Under the pieces are notes generated by a model that ran no database searches, was not told where the DNA came from, and saw nothing but the letters and a program-made list of their open reading frames with translations. Of a stretch of DNA of 64,000 bases, positions 47,240 through 58,100 are shown piece after piece (positions within the stretch are counted from its first letter, which is position 1; each line of letters begins with the position of its first letter). Both the position numbers and the translations under genes were made by a program. The stretch spans positions 124,001 to 188,000 of the forward strand of contig JAHFWL010000265.1 of assembly GCA_021292165.1 (NCBI GenBank). Direction: 5' to 3'. The stretch is from Shinisaurus crocodilurus (lineage: Eukaryota > Chordata > Lepidosauria > Squamata > Shinisauridae).

Positions 47240-47928
47240 ATACTACAAGTGAGAAGGATCTTGGAATTGTGGTAGATCACAAACTGAATATGAGCCAGCA
47301 ATGCGATGTGGCTGCAAAGAAGGCAAATGCAATTTTGGGCTGTATTAATAGAAGTATAGCTTCCAAATTGCGGGAAGTGATAATTCCCCTTTACTCGTCA
47401 CTGGTTAGGCCTCATCTTGAGTACTGCGTCCAGTTCTGGGCACCTCACTTTAAGAAGGACATAGACAAACTGGAGAGGATTCAGAGGAGGGCAACAAGGA
47501 TGATAAAGGGACTGGAAACAAGGCCCTATGAGGAGAGACTGAAAGAACTGGGCATGTTTAGTCTTCAGAAGAAACTGAGGGGAGATATGATCGCACTCTT
47601 CCAGTACTTGAAGGGATGTCACACAGAGGAGGGCCAGGATCTCTTCTCGATCATCCCAGTTTGCAGGACACGGAATAATGGGCTCAAGTTACAGGAACCT
47701 AGATTCCACCTAAACATCAGGAAAAATTTCCTGACTGTCAGAGCAATAAGACAATGGAATCAACTACCTAGGGAGGTGGTGGGCTCTCCCACGCTGGAGG
47801 CATTCAAGGTGCAGCTGGACAGACATCTGTCAGAGATGCTTTGACCTGGATTCCTGCATTGAGCAGGGGGTTGGACTCGATGGCCTTGTAGGCCCCTTCC
47901 AACTCTACTTTTCTATGATTCTATGAGA
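47240..47928 (+). mobile_element. CR1 LINE 3' end with intact ORF2 C-terminus
   Basis: Frame 47269-47844 encodes [20 protein letters not shown] through [18 protein letters not shown] and the tail ends TTCTATGATTCTATGA. It closely resembles 3950-4617 but keeps more of the upstream part. Confidence 0.92.
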
Positions 47929-50071
47929 TCATCCCAAATCGTCTTCCCTGACCACTGGACAGCCTGGCTGGGGCTGACGGGCGTTGGAGTCCATCCATGT
48001 CCCCAGGACCACACATCCCCACCTCGACATCGTCCCTGGAGCCGGATGCGCAGTCAGTGTGTGTTGGGCGGAGGCCGCTGTGGCGCCCCCCGAGTGCAGG
48101 GCCGGGCTGATGCCTCAGCCTCCCCCTGTGCGTCTCCGGCTGCCCCCTTCCCCTTGGGGCTGCTAGTGAAGCCCCATCTGTGCAGGGGCTCCTCGCTCAA
48201 CTTCCTGCAAGGTTCACGCGTCTTTGGTCAGCAGTGGCAGTGGTTGGAGCAGAGTGCCTGGCCTTGGCCCACGGAGAGATTACCGGGGGGTGAGTGCAGC
48301 CCCCCATGTGTGGAGGACACTGCTCCCCACTCAGTGTGTACGTGAATCGGGGGCGGGGGGGGAGAATGTTTGAGCAATGCCGTTCAGACAAGACGCGGTA
48401 TTCACACACGGCAAAGGGGAGGCGGGGCCCGCCGGAGTTTCGCTGCAGTTCGGCTTCCCCTCATGCGTCCTCCTTCCCTTGCTGTCCTGTGTGGGGTGCC
48501 CTGTCCCGGCCCCTCAGCAGCTGGAGTGGGGCTTGGGTGTGGTGAAGGGTGTTGTGTCTGGAGTCGCAAGGCAAGGTACCTCTTCGGGTTCGGGGAAGAG
48601 GCGTGTTGTTGGCCCAGTGCTCCGCGGTGCCCCTTCAGCCGTGTTCTGAGCTCCGGCGGTTCCGAGCAAAGTGCCCTTCCCGCGTTTCCCCGCACCACGA
48701 CCGACCCCCGTTCTGAGCTCCGACAGTGTGGGGCCGACATGAGGTAAGCCCAGGAGAGCCGCCGGCCCCACGCCCTGACACCGGAGGTCCGGCGTGGTCC
48801 CCCCTGTGCGTGCAGGGTCCATATCCTGGCAGTGGCGTGCCATGACCGGGTGCCGAGCTTGATTACACCCTACGCTCCGTCGTGGCGATGTGGGGAAGGC
48901 GGCTGTGGACACGGGCGGGGCGGCTGTTTCTTACTTGCCCCCCCTCCCATTGGCAATTAAGAAAAAGCCACACACACCCATTGGAGTCGATGGGAGGGAA
49001 ATTCTTTGGGCCAAGACGGGGGCCGATGTCAAGTTGCACTGTCAACTGGGGCAGGCCCCCCACCCTGGCTCCGGGTTGAGGGCGCACCGCAGGGCCTCCC
49101 CACGCCTGCAGGCTGGACTGGGCGCAGGAGGCCTCCGGGAAGCCCCCTCCCTGAAGCCCCCTCCCTCCTTTCTGGCCACTTCACAGAACTTCTGGCACCT
49201 TGAGACGGGGAAGGTGAGGGGCGCACCGGAGGCAGCCACCGCTTGGCAGCGCCTGCGGAGCAGCTCCACGAGCGAGCGGCGCTTTCCACTGCCCGTTCTC
49301 TGCCATTGCGGTGGAGTGTCCCAAATCCCACCCACAGAGCGGGCCGGGCCTTCATTTATCCCACAGGAGCTCAGCCAGCGGGATCTCCAGTATAGGATTG
49401 CTTCCCAAAAGATCTCAGGAGGAGGCCCGCCCCACAGCCTGGATTTCTTGGCCTTCAGGGCGTAGCAAAGAGTGAGGCCCTTTGCCCTTTCTCTCCAAGC
49501 TGTCACTCTGGGAATGGACTCAGAGTTAGGCCCGTGCGCAGCGTGGGGGGGGGGAGATTCTGTTTCAAAGCCCCCCCCCCCCCTTTTGGAAGCTCCTGCT
49601 CCGCTCCAACCTCCATCAGCCATATTCATTCATTCCCATGTTTCTCATTTTTCTCTCTGGCCCGTCCTCGAAGGAGCGGCGTGTAAAGCAGAGGTAGCCC
49701 CAGATCCTTTGCAACGTTTCCCCAACCAACCCCAGGTAAATAAACAGACCCTCCTGCGCACTGCCTGCAGGAGGGTCTCAATACGCAGCTGCTGATTTAA
49801 GCAACTGGAGATTGTGGTGAGGTGGGCAACGTGGGCAGTGAAAGAGGGACAGCCGTGGTGTATGCCCCACAATTACTCTCAAATGTTTTAAATGAGATTA
49901 AAATTCTGAATGGGATGAAATAATGTTGCAGCATACTTTATTGTTAATGGACTGTACTATTTCCCCATCTACTTAGTTGTAAATCTCACATTCTATATTC
50001 CTTTATTATTTCATTTCCTCTGTTTTAAACAAGGCACTGTTTTCCTTGTTTCAGGAAAGGCCCTGATGGAT

Positions 50072-50103
<32 letters not shown>

Positions 50104-50307
50104 AGTCAGCATCATGCGCTTTGCCACTGGCTCCACTCCCACACCTCCACCACTAGGTGGCGCGCTTGCAGCACATTCCCAGCACCACTCGCAGCAGCGG
50201 CCGCATCGGATGCTCCGCGGCACCCACCGCAAGTTCCAAGTCTGAATGCCAGAGAATGTTTGTTGCTGCACCCTCTCCACTCCCCCCTCCCCGCCCCCCC
50301 TCCCTCA

Positions 50308-50342
<35 letters not shown>

Positions 50343-51192
50343 GCCCTGTTTTAGGACCCCTTGGGACCCTTGGGCAAATCTCAGTGGAGTTAGCATATGC
50401 AGGACCTCACTTGGGCCAGAAGACGTATGAATGATCTCATGCTGAATATTCAGCCTACTGTGCCTAGGCTGGCACTAGAACAGGGGGGGGGGGCGACCCT
50501 TGTTGGGCACATTTGGCAATTTGGGAAACTGTCCGGGGCACCACCACAAAATGGCTGCCGTGGGAGGCGTGGCAAAGGACCAGTAGCCTGCCCCAGGGAC
50601 TGAGTACGAGGCAAAGGTGGGGCTGAGCTCCAAGACATGAACAAGCCCTTTAGACCCACAGTGCCCAGCACCAGCAACCTGTTTCACAGCAATCCCAGCT
50701 GCCGGTAAGAAAATGTGTTACTTTTTTTTAAAAAAAAGTGGGAGTTGTCAGGCACCTTGGCGGGTGCCCAGAAAGGTGTCCTGGGGCACCACGTTACCTC
50801 CCCCGGCCCAGAGAGTCCTCCAGGAAGCGTCCACATGGACCCTTCACCAGGCCGTGGGAAACGCAAGATCTTAGGGTGCCTTCGTAATCCTGTATTTGCA
50901 AGTGTGGAGATTAAGGGGTGCAGAAGCAAGTACACAAGCGGTACCAGCCCAATGCAATTCCAGGCCAGTCCCCCAAAATCTTGAACAGCTCTTGGCACAG
51001 CAAGAAGCAAAATTCTTACCTGCCAGCTCCCTCAGATCCACCCCAGCTGGGTCCCACTCATACCGTTGGGGGGCGGGGATTTGGCTGCATACTTCGGGGG
51101 CTTAGAGCAAAGGGTTTTCTAGCTGCTGCAGCTCATTGTCCATCAAACTAAATGGTTCCCCAGGAATGACTAGGCTATAGGAAAGTCTAGAT
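47929..51192. other. Region downstream of CPN2, no gene seen
   Basis: 48-49.6 kb is GC-rich with many overlapping frames. 49870-50040 is an abrupt AT-rich stretch. (GT)n lies at 50072-50102 and (CA)n at 50312-50338. No domain found. Confidence 0.4.
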
Positions 51193-51251
51193 CAGTGTTC
51201 TCCAAGCTTGGGTCCCCAAAACATCTGGGGACCCAAGGTTGGAGAACACAG
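51193..51251. mobile_element. Palindromic hAT-type MITE, minimal 59-bp copy
   Basis: Only the two ends remain (CAGTGTTCTCCAAGC and GGTTGGAGAACACAG). Perfect target duplication gtctagat at 51185-51192 and 51252-51259. Confidence 0.9.
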
Positions 51252-51546
51252 GTCTAGATTGATAGGCAGGGGGGGGGGCTCTCTCTCCACTTTGCATAAG
51301 AGAACAGCATGGCTGACAAAAAAATTTATAATGCTTTTTGACATGCAACATACTTTGTAAATCTTTGGCATGCTTGTCCTTACAGCAGCCCTGCAAGGTA
51401 GGCTCAGAGAGTGTGACACGTCCAGAGCCATCCCACCAGGTGCAGCTGAGGTAAAACCTGGAGCTGGTTCTCCTGGGTCCCCTTCCTCCCCCCCCCCCCC
51501 CATCCGACACGGGCTCTGCGTGGCTGCTGCAAGGGCGTCCTCCTGC

Positions 51547-53232
51547 TCAGGCCGGTTCCTTGTGTGCCGGCGCCGCGGCCACGGTGGGACTGGCCTGTCC
51601 TCCTTGCCGGGGCTCACCTTCCTCGATGCTCACCGTTATGCGGACTCTCATCTTCCCACAGGCCGAGCCCAGGGTCCAGTTCCGGCTGAAGTGCTGCCCC
51701 GGCCCGCGCAAGCCCTCCCCGCGCGGGAGACACAGGCTGAGCTGGTGGCAGTCGGCTGCGTCACACGCGAGGTGGACGGCCCCCGCCGGGTCTTCGTAGG
51801 AACACTGGGGCAGGGTGCCCGGCGCCCCCGAGGGGTCCTGAGCCTCTGCTCGGCAGCGGCTGGATGCGGGCTCACGGCGGCAGACCAGCTGCTCCGCCTG
51901 GAGCCCGGGGAGGCTGCGTCCCTTCAAGTGCGCCGGGCTCCCGCAGAAGGCCTGGGCGTTGAGGGGGCTCTCCGCGTACCGCAGCCACTCGGCCAGGTGC
52001 GCCAGGTGGCAGTCGCAGGCCCAGGGGTTGTCCTTCAGAGCCACGTTGAAGAGGACCTCGTTGGCGTCGAAGATCCCTTCCGGCAGGCTCAGCAGCCGGT
52101 TGTGCGCGAGGTCCAGGGCCTCCAAGCTGGAGAGGTTGGCGAACGCCTCTCTCGGGAGGGCGGTGAGGTTGTTGTGGCTCAGCTGCAGCCTGCTGAGGGC
52201 CGGCAAGCCCCGGAAGAGCCCGGCGGGCAACCGGCGGAGGTGGTTATGCGACAGCGTGAGGATGGCCAGGTCGGGGAGTTCGCCAAAGAGCCCCTCCGGG
52301 ATCTCCTGGAGCCGGTTGTGGGCCACCGAGAGCTCCAGCAGACGGGGGGTGCCCTGGAAGAGTCCGCCGGGCAGCTCCCCCAGCCGGTTGCCGTCCAGCT
52401 GCAGGAAGGCCAGGCTGTCGAGGGCGGCGAAGGCGGCCGGCCGCAGCTGCACCAGCGCGTTGTGCTGAAGGTGGAGGCGCTTCAGGCGGCAGAGCGGGGA
52501 GAAGAGGCCGGCGGGCAGCTCCGCCAGGGCGTTGCCGTCGAGGAAGAGCTCCTCCAGCGCGCCCAGAGGGAGGAAGAGGCGGGCGGGCAGGGCGGGCAGG
52601 CGGTTGTCGCTCAGCTTCAGCACCCGCAGGCGCGGCAGCGGCTCGAAGATGCTCCCGGGCAGCTCGGCAAGCCGGTTTTGGGACAAGGAGAGAGTCGCCA
52701 AACGCGCCAGCGGACGGAAGAGGTGCGGGGGCAGAGACTCGAGCCGGTTCCCCTGCAGGTGAAGCGCCTCCAGGCCCGGGGTGTTCTGGAAGAGCCCCTC
52801 CTCCAGGGCCTCAATGGGGCTGAACTTGACGGCGAGCTTGCTGAGGTTGGCCAAGCCGAGGAAGCTCTCGCCGGCCAGAGCGCTCAGCTCGCTGCCCGAG
52901 ATCTCCAGCTCCCGCAGGCTCGGCAGCCCCTCGAAGGGGGCCGCCCCCAAGCGGAGGAGGGGGCTGCCGAGGAACAGCAGTCTGCGGAGGGCGCTGCTGT
53001 TGGCGAAGGCCCGGCTGGGGACGACGGCCAGGGAGGTCTGCACGAACAGCAGCTGGGTGGCGTTGGCGGGGATCCCCTCGGGGACCTCCTGGAGGGATTG
53101 CTCGGAGCAGAAGACGGTCGTGATCCCGAAGCACTGGCACGGAGGCGGGCAGGGCTGGGCCGGGCCGGGCCGCAGGGCCGCGGCGAGGAGGCAGAGCAGC
53201 AGGAGGCGGCGCCCGCGGGCCACCCGTCGGCC
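51547..53232 (-). CDS. CPN2: Carboxypeptidase N subunit 2 (regulatory subunit), main coding exon
   Basis: The exon encodes 561 residues to a TGA. CPN2 is the glycosylated 83-kDa plasma subunit that stabilises the catalytic subunit CPN1, which trims C-terminal Lys/Arg from anaphylatoxins and kinins. Residues 1-26 supply a basic n-region and a Leu-rich signal core. A four-Cys LRR N-cap (PCPPPCQCF...FC), about 13 LRRs, an NPWACDCHLAHL C-cap and the CPN2-specific C-terminal domain (QCSYEDPAGAVHLACDAADC, later NWTLGSACG) follow, matching human CPN2 (545 residues) along its length. No transmembrane segment exists, as expected for a secreted protein. Oddity: the frame has no ATG. The exon opens at a clear acceptor with GGC CGA CGG, so initiation must come from an upstream exon not identified here. 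Codons are strongly GC-ending. Confidence 0.93.
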   Translation of the reverse strand, partial: GRRVARGRRLLLLCLLAAALRPGPAQPCPPPCQCFGITTVFCSEQSLQEVPEGIPANATQLLFVQTSLAVVPSRAFANSSALRRLLFLGSPLLRLGAAPFEGLPSLRELEISGSELSALAGESFLGLANLSKLAVKFSPIEALEEGLFQNTPGLEALHLQGNRLESLPPHLFRPLARLATLSLSQNRLAELPGSIFEPLPRLRVLKLSDNRLPALPARLFLPLGALEELFLDGNALAELPAGLFSPLCRLKRLHLQHNALVQLRPAAFAALDSLAFLQLDGNRLGELPGGLFQGTPRLLELSVAHNRLQEIPEGLFGELPDLAILTLSHNHLRRLPAGLFRGLPALSRLQLSHNNLTALPREAFANLSSLEALDLAHNRLLSLPEGIFDANEVLFNVALKDNPWACDCHLAHLAEWLRYAESPLNAQAFCGSPAHLKGRSLPGLQAEQLVCRREPASSRCRAEAQDPSGAPGTLPQCSYEDPAGAVHLACDAADCHQLSLCLPRGEGLRGPGQHFSRNWTLGSACGKMRVRITVSIEEGEPRQGGQASPTVAAAPAHKEPA

Positions 53233-53262
53233 CTGTGGGGGAGGGAAGGCACACAGACAGAC
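53233..53262 (-). other. Splice acceptor of the CPN2 main exon
   Basis: The minus strand reads TTCCCTCCCCCACAG immediately before the GGC codon that opens the CPN2 exon (AG at 53234-53233). The pyrimidine tract is long and the CAG/G context is canonical. The exon begins in phase 0 if the frame of the LRR domain is kept. Confidence 0.85.
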
Positions 53263-55094
53263 CTCAGGCCTCGGCAACGCCGCCCAGGTGCGCGAGGCGT
53301 CTTTAGAAGCGCGTCATGGTGCGTTAGGCTTAATGTGTGTGTTTGGTTGCTGGGGGCGGGCGGGTGGGCGGAGGGACCACCTACTCTGGCGTCCTGTTTC
53401 CTGCAGTGGCCAGCCAGATGCCTGTGGGAAGCCCCCAAGCCAGGCAGGAGGGCAACAGCCCTTCCTCACTCTTACTGCTCAGCAGCAGCAGGTACTCAGC
53501 TACACTGCTCCTGAGCCTGGAGGTTCCTTTTCTCTATCGTGGCTAGCAGCCAGTCTCCTCCCCCTCCCCCTCCCCCTCCCCGAATTTGTCAAATCACAGG
53601 CCATCCCCACATCTTGTGGCAGAGAGCTCCGTAAGCTATTGTGAGGAAGTACTTTCTTTTGTCTGCCTTAAACCTAACTGCGAATCAATCATATATTCAT
53701 AATTAGACCATCATGTATAGCCTTCTTCAGCCACAAAGCAGCTACTCAGCCGCTTGGGAGAGGCACCCAGTGTGCGTGGACATGCGCGCGCACGGGGCAT
53801 GCTCTACTGCAGGCAAGAGTGCCACTCTAGGGGGACGTGCATCTTTTTACAAATTGTCTGGAAAGGCCCTCGGAGGCCCTCAGAGACTGAGGACGTTTCC
53901 ACACCACACAGAAGGGCTCGGAGATTCATTTTTTGAAATGTGCCTCAGTGCCGGGCGGGCAAAGAATAATTAAGTGAGTGTCCCCCCCCCCACCGTCACG
54001 CCCCACTGAGCAGGGCCCAGGATGACCCCCTCCCACTTCCCAGGAGAGGTGGCAGCCTCCTCCCACGCCCAGCCCCTGGGCACGGGATCACTGGCACGTG
54101 GTGGATTTCTACCACGCAGTGGCTGTGGAGTCGTCGCCTGGATCCCCACTCCCTGTTTAGAGGGTGCAGTGTGCAGTCAGAGTAGACCACCCAGGATCCC
54201 CGTGGCCTTCGAACAGACGCACTGCATCCTCCTCCTCCTCCTTTGTGCCCCGAGTGACGTGTTGGGGGGAAGCCCACCTGAAAGGATGGCCCAGCCGCCT
54301 TGCCCTGCCTGCCCCCAGGTGGCAGGTGTGGTTCGGCTTCCTCCCGGGCACTTACCCTCCATGCGCTGGGGGCCCCAGGGAGAGTCATGGTGTCCTCCTT
54401 CGGCGTGCTGGAGAGGCCCTCGCCCAGTGGTGTTTACCAACCAAGAGACGGAGTCACTGACCGGCTGAGCTCGGCTGACCTGCCGGACCTTGCTTGTGGG
54501 CGGCACCATCCCATGTCCCCAGAGATCCTGGGCACTGGCTGGCGGCTGCCGAGGGGGCGGGAAGGGCACGGGCCTCTCAGCAAACAAGCCGCCGCGAGAC
54601 GCCCCCACGCCCCGCTCCCGGTGGCAGTCGCCCGGCGGAAGGCAGCTCCCTCGCCTCGGGAGGGGCAGTGTGGGCGGGACGCCTGGCGCACGAAATGCCC
54701 CGTGATCCTGCTGGGGCAGCCACAGCCGCCTTCTGAGCCCACGAGCCCCGGCCCCGGGGAAGGACCTTGGGCGGGGGTGCGGCCGCAGGGGCCTTCCGAG
54801 CGCAAAGGGGCTCTTTCCGCCACTTCCCTGGAAGCCCCCCCCCCGAAGGGCAGCTCCCCCAGTGGGGCAAGCGTGGCCTGCAGTCCCGCACCCCCTGCTC
54901 GGGGGTCCCGGTGGGCTTCAGGGGGCTTCTGGCTGACCCTGCTCTTCTGTCCCGTTCCAGGTGGGGTCTGTGGAAGGGAGGGGGCTGGTGGGAGGGGGTC
55001 GGCAGGCTGTCCGCTCCTGCTCTGGGCCTTGGAGTTGGTGCAACAAGAGCCCTTCTGGGTCAGACCCAAGGTCTGTCTTGGGGTGCAGAATTCC
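53263..55094. other. Upstream of CPN2, no gene seen
   Basis: Should contain the CPN2 first exon, which I could not identify. (CCCCCT)n lies at 53557-53580 and a dispersed repeat shared with 14641 at 53600-53690. GC-rich frames at 54300-55100 run on both strands. Confidence 0.4.
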
Positions 55095-55305
55095 ATACAC
55101 TGATAATAAGGAACATCGGGAGCTGCCTTGGGCCGAGTCGGAGCCCGGGTCCAGGTCGCCCAGCATGGTCAACACTGGCCGGCGGCAGCGGCGCTCCGGG
55201 TGGCTTTCCCAGGTCTGCCTGGCGATGCTGCGGGGCACTGAACCGGGGCCGCCTTCTGCGTGCCAAGCGGGGGCTCCACCACGGAGCCACGGCCCCTCCC
55301 CTGAT
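55095..55305 (-). mobile_element. tRNA-derived SINE
   Basis: The minus strand starts GGGGCCGTGGCTCCGTGGTG (A box TGGCTCCGTGG) and continues to GGTTCAGTGCC (B box). The body includes CTGCCGCCGGCCAGTGTTGA. Second copy at 34530. Confidence 0.7.
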
Positions 55306-55379
55306 GGTGGGAGGGGTCCTTCCTTTTGCCTGTTCTGCATCTACCCTCCATCCATTTCATTCAGTGAGGGACTCCCAAG

Positions 55380-55700
55380 TTCATGAAAGAGAAAGAAAAA
55401 AACGTCTCTACCACTTTCTCCACACCACTCGTGATTCTACAAAGCTCCATCATGTCCGTCAGTTGTCATTTTGCTAGACTAAAAGGCCCCAAACGCTTCC
55501 ACTTCTTCTCATAGTGCAGGTGCTGCAGCTCTTTTCTGCGCCTTTGCCAGTTTGCGAGGGACGAAGCACAGTGTTCCAAGGGTGGTCTCAGCCTAGTTTC
55601 ATAGAAGGGCATGAGGAGATTGGCAGTTTTATTTTCGATGCCTTCCCAAATGATCTGGTGCATGGAATTTGCCCCCTTTCACAGCTGCCGCCTATGGGGT
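55380..55700 (-). repeat. Dispersed repeat, unidentified family
   Basis: Minus strand reads ATGAGAAGAAGTGGAAGCGTTTGG and on to a remnant RLRPPLEHCASSLANWQRRRKE. It resembles a common vertebrate interspersed repeat that I cannot name with confidence. Confidence 0.4.
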
Positions 55701-55712
55701 TGGCCAGGTATT

Positions 55713-55949
55713 TTGTTTGTTTATTTATTTTATTTATACCCCGCCTTTTTTCCTGCAAGGAACCCAAGGCGGCTTACAGAATCCTCCTTCTCTCTACTTT
55801 ATCCTCACAACAACCCTGTGGGGTAGGTGAGGCTGAGAGTCAGTGACTGGCCCAACGTCACCCAGTGAGTTTCATGGCTGAGTGGGGACTGGAACCTGGA
55901 TCTCCTGAGTCCCAGTCCAACACTCTCACCACTACGCCACACTGGCCAT
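55713..55949 (-). mobile_element. Sauria SINE, complete copy
   Basis: Antisense copy with (TTTA)n tail, CAACAACCCTGTGGGGTAGG and the tRNA-like end CACTACGCCACACTGGCC. Confidence 0.88.
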
Positions 55950-56984
55950 TGCCACTGAACTCCCCACGACGACTCCAAGGTCTCTTTCCTGGTCACTCGC
56001 TTCCAGGACGGCAACGAGGTGCTCCAGGGCCGCTGGATCGCAGCCACCATTGGCCCGCCCGCCCTCTGCTTGCCCTGTCCCTGCCCTGCCAACACCGCAC
56101 CCCAAGGAGGCCCTGTGCGGTCCAAGTGCCCCTTCCTGCTTTGCCTCAGGGGGGCAACACCGTGGACGTCGCCTCGCTCTACCACCACCACCACCACGCC
56201 TGCTTTTGTGCGGACGCAGCGGCCCGTGCAGCCATTTCAGCCTGCTTTGGGCCTAATGCAAGAGCAGGTGTTGCTCGCCTCTTCTGGTTGCTGCTGAGAA
56301 AACGTGTGTGCAGCCCAGAGAAAAGACGGCTGCAGACGGCGATGGTTTCCACAGATTTACAGTTCTCATTAAATACGCAATGTGCAGCTGATCCTCACCA
56401 TCTTTTTTTACCTTGAAGTACCGTAAACCCATGGGGCCCTGATCCAGATTGGGACCCCCGCCCGCAGGTAGTAGAGGAGGTTTGAACCTTCTTGTCCAGC
56501 TGCATTTCTCCCTTAGACTCCAGCTCCTTGTGGAGCTAAAAAAGCGGGGAGAACCTCGGCCACATGCCTCTGTGGGCGAGATGTGGATGGCGTGCGATAT
56601 TCAAATGCAGCCAATTCATGTTTTGCTAGATAGGCGCATGAAAGGGGACTCTGTAAGGTAGGTCACTCCCCCTTTTTTGCCCAGACAGGAAGTGGGTGTA
56701 GTTCTCTCTCTCTCTCTCTTTCTCTTCCTCTTCCTACTTTTGGCGGCTCTGCAATATGCTAGCAAGGTGAGAACCTCTGTTAAACTCCATGTTAAACTAA
56801 ACTTAAGTATGTTTTAGTAACGGAGTAACCATTTTAAGCCTGCCTGAAACAAAGCTGCATACTGAGTGCGTAAATGTTATTTTTACCTTTCACAAGACTA
56901 CTTGTGTGATTATTGTTTTACAGGGCAAAAAGGGGGTGATACCAGGGAAATCCAGTCTGCCTTAAAGCAGCCTGCCTTAAAGTG
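55950..56984. other. Between CPN2 and LRRC15, no gene seen
   Basis: A (CT)n run lies at 56705-56720. No recognisable gene. Confidence 0.4.
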
Positions 56985-57052
56985 TAGCTGGCTGCGGCAT
57001 GCTGGGAGTTGTAGGCCAAAAACATCTGGGGACCCAAGGTTGGAGAACACTG
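56985..57052. mobile_element. Palindromic hAT-type MITE, half copy
   Basis: Only the right arm is present (GGGAGTTGTAGGCC to GGTTGGAGAACACTG). The left arm and left duplication are missing. Confidence 0.82.
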
Positions 57053-57959
57053 CACTAAGGTGAGGAAGGATAATAACCAATAAATATACCTTCTCCTGGC
57101 ATCTAATGAAAGTCCCAACAAATGGCACGGGCAGCTACCAGGGGGCGGCCATCGGTCGCTCCTTGGCTGTTTCTGGATGGAAGCGCGTGGTGGGGTGGGA
57201 GCTACGCCGCTGCTGCCCAGTCAGGACGGTGCTAAAATCCCAGGTTGCCTGGCTGTGGGCTCCGCAGGGGCCCAGAAAGGAGACAGGGAGGTTAAAAGAC
57301 AACTGCGCCTCCCCACCCAATTCTCTGTAATCATCTCCTGCCCCCCCCGCCCCCCCCAATCCATGGCTAGGGCTGCAGTGGTAACAACGGATTTTAATAG
57401 ATTCTGGCATTCAACAAACAGAACAACTTTTAAAGAGACTCTTCCATGTACAGCATATTTCCAAGGAATTTTCCGCTCACAAATGAATCCAAGCACGTGT
57501 TTTTCCTAAAGAGGAATGAAGAATGTCCGGTGAGGAGAGACCAGATTCCCCGGCAGAGGGAGGGAGGGAGGCAGGGAGGATGCCCCCCCCCCATCTGGCA
57601 GGGAGGAGAGCGCAGGCCGGCAGTCCCCGTGGGCAACAGCTGGGGAGTGCCAGGAAGCCTTTGCCAGGTTTTCTGCTACTGCTGTGGCAAGCAGATTGCA
57701 AGGCTGCCCATGCTCCTCCTTGCATGTGAGGGAAGAGCCCAGATGGAGGGGGGCTCAAGCAAAAATTACATGTCAACGTTTATAAAAAGATAAATTAAAA
57801 AATTCAACTTCAAACTTAGAAGCCTACAAATTAGAGCGTAACTTGAATGTCTGCAGCCTCCTCCCACTTTCCACCTCTAGCCTGTAACCAAACGCAGACT
57901 CTGTGGCTGGAACATCAGCCACTTTTTCCCTCCCTCCCTCCCCCTGGCCTTTTGCTTTG
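57053..57959. other. Between CPN2 and LRRC15, no gene seen
   Basis: No recognisable gene or repeat. Confidence 0.4.
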
Positions 57960-58100
57960 TTCCCCGTCTTTCCTGATGAAGAGTTCTGCAGAACTTGAAA
58001 GTGTGCACACTATTCTGTGACCTTTGAGTTGGCCGAATAAAGGTACGGTGATACAGATTTTGGAAATTTTATTTTGGCCAACACGGCTACCTTTGCTTTT
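57960..58100 (+). repeat. Vertebrate interspersed repeat with hammerhead-like core
   Basis: CTGATGA (57974-57980), a stem AGTTC-TGCA-GAACT, GAAA (57998-58001) and an AGTGT/ACACT stem follow in hammerhead order. The downstream part GAATAAAGG and TTTGGCCAACACGGCTACC marks a known kind of dispersed repeat. Confidence 0.5.

Noticed and set aside
51370..53514. 714-residue open frame on the plus strand
   Set aside because: It is antisense to CPN2 and exists because GC-rich LRR codons rarely give stops on the opposite strand. Its Glu/Gly/Gln-rich product has no domain.
55265..55303. A tRNA gene on the minus strand
   Set aside because: A and B box-like motifs exist but no cloverleaf closes; the body matches another dispersed copy, so it is a SINE head.
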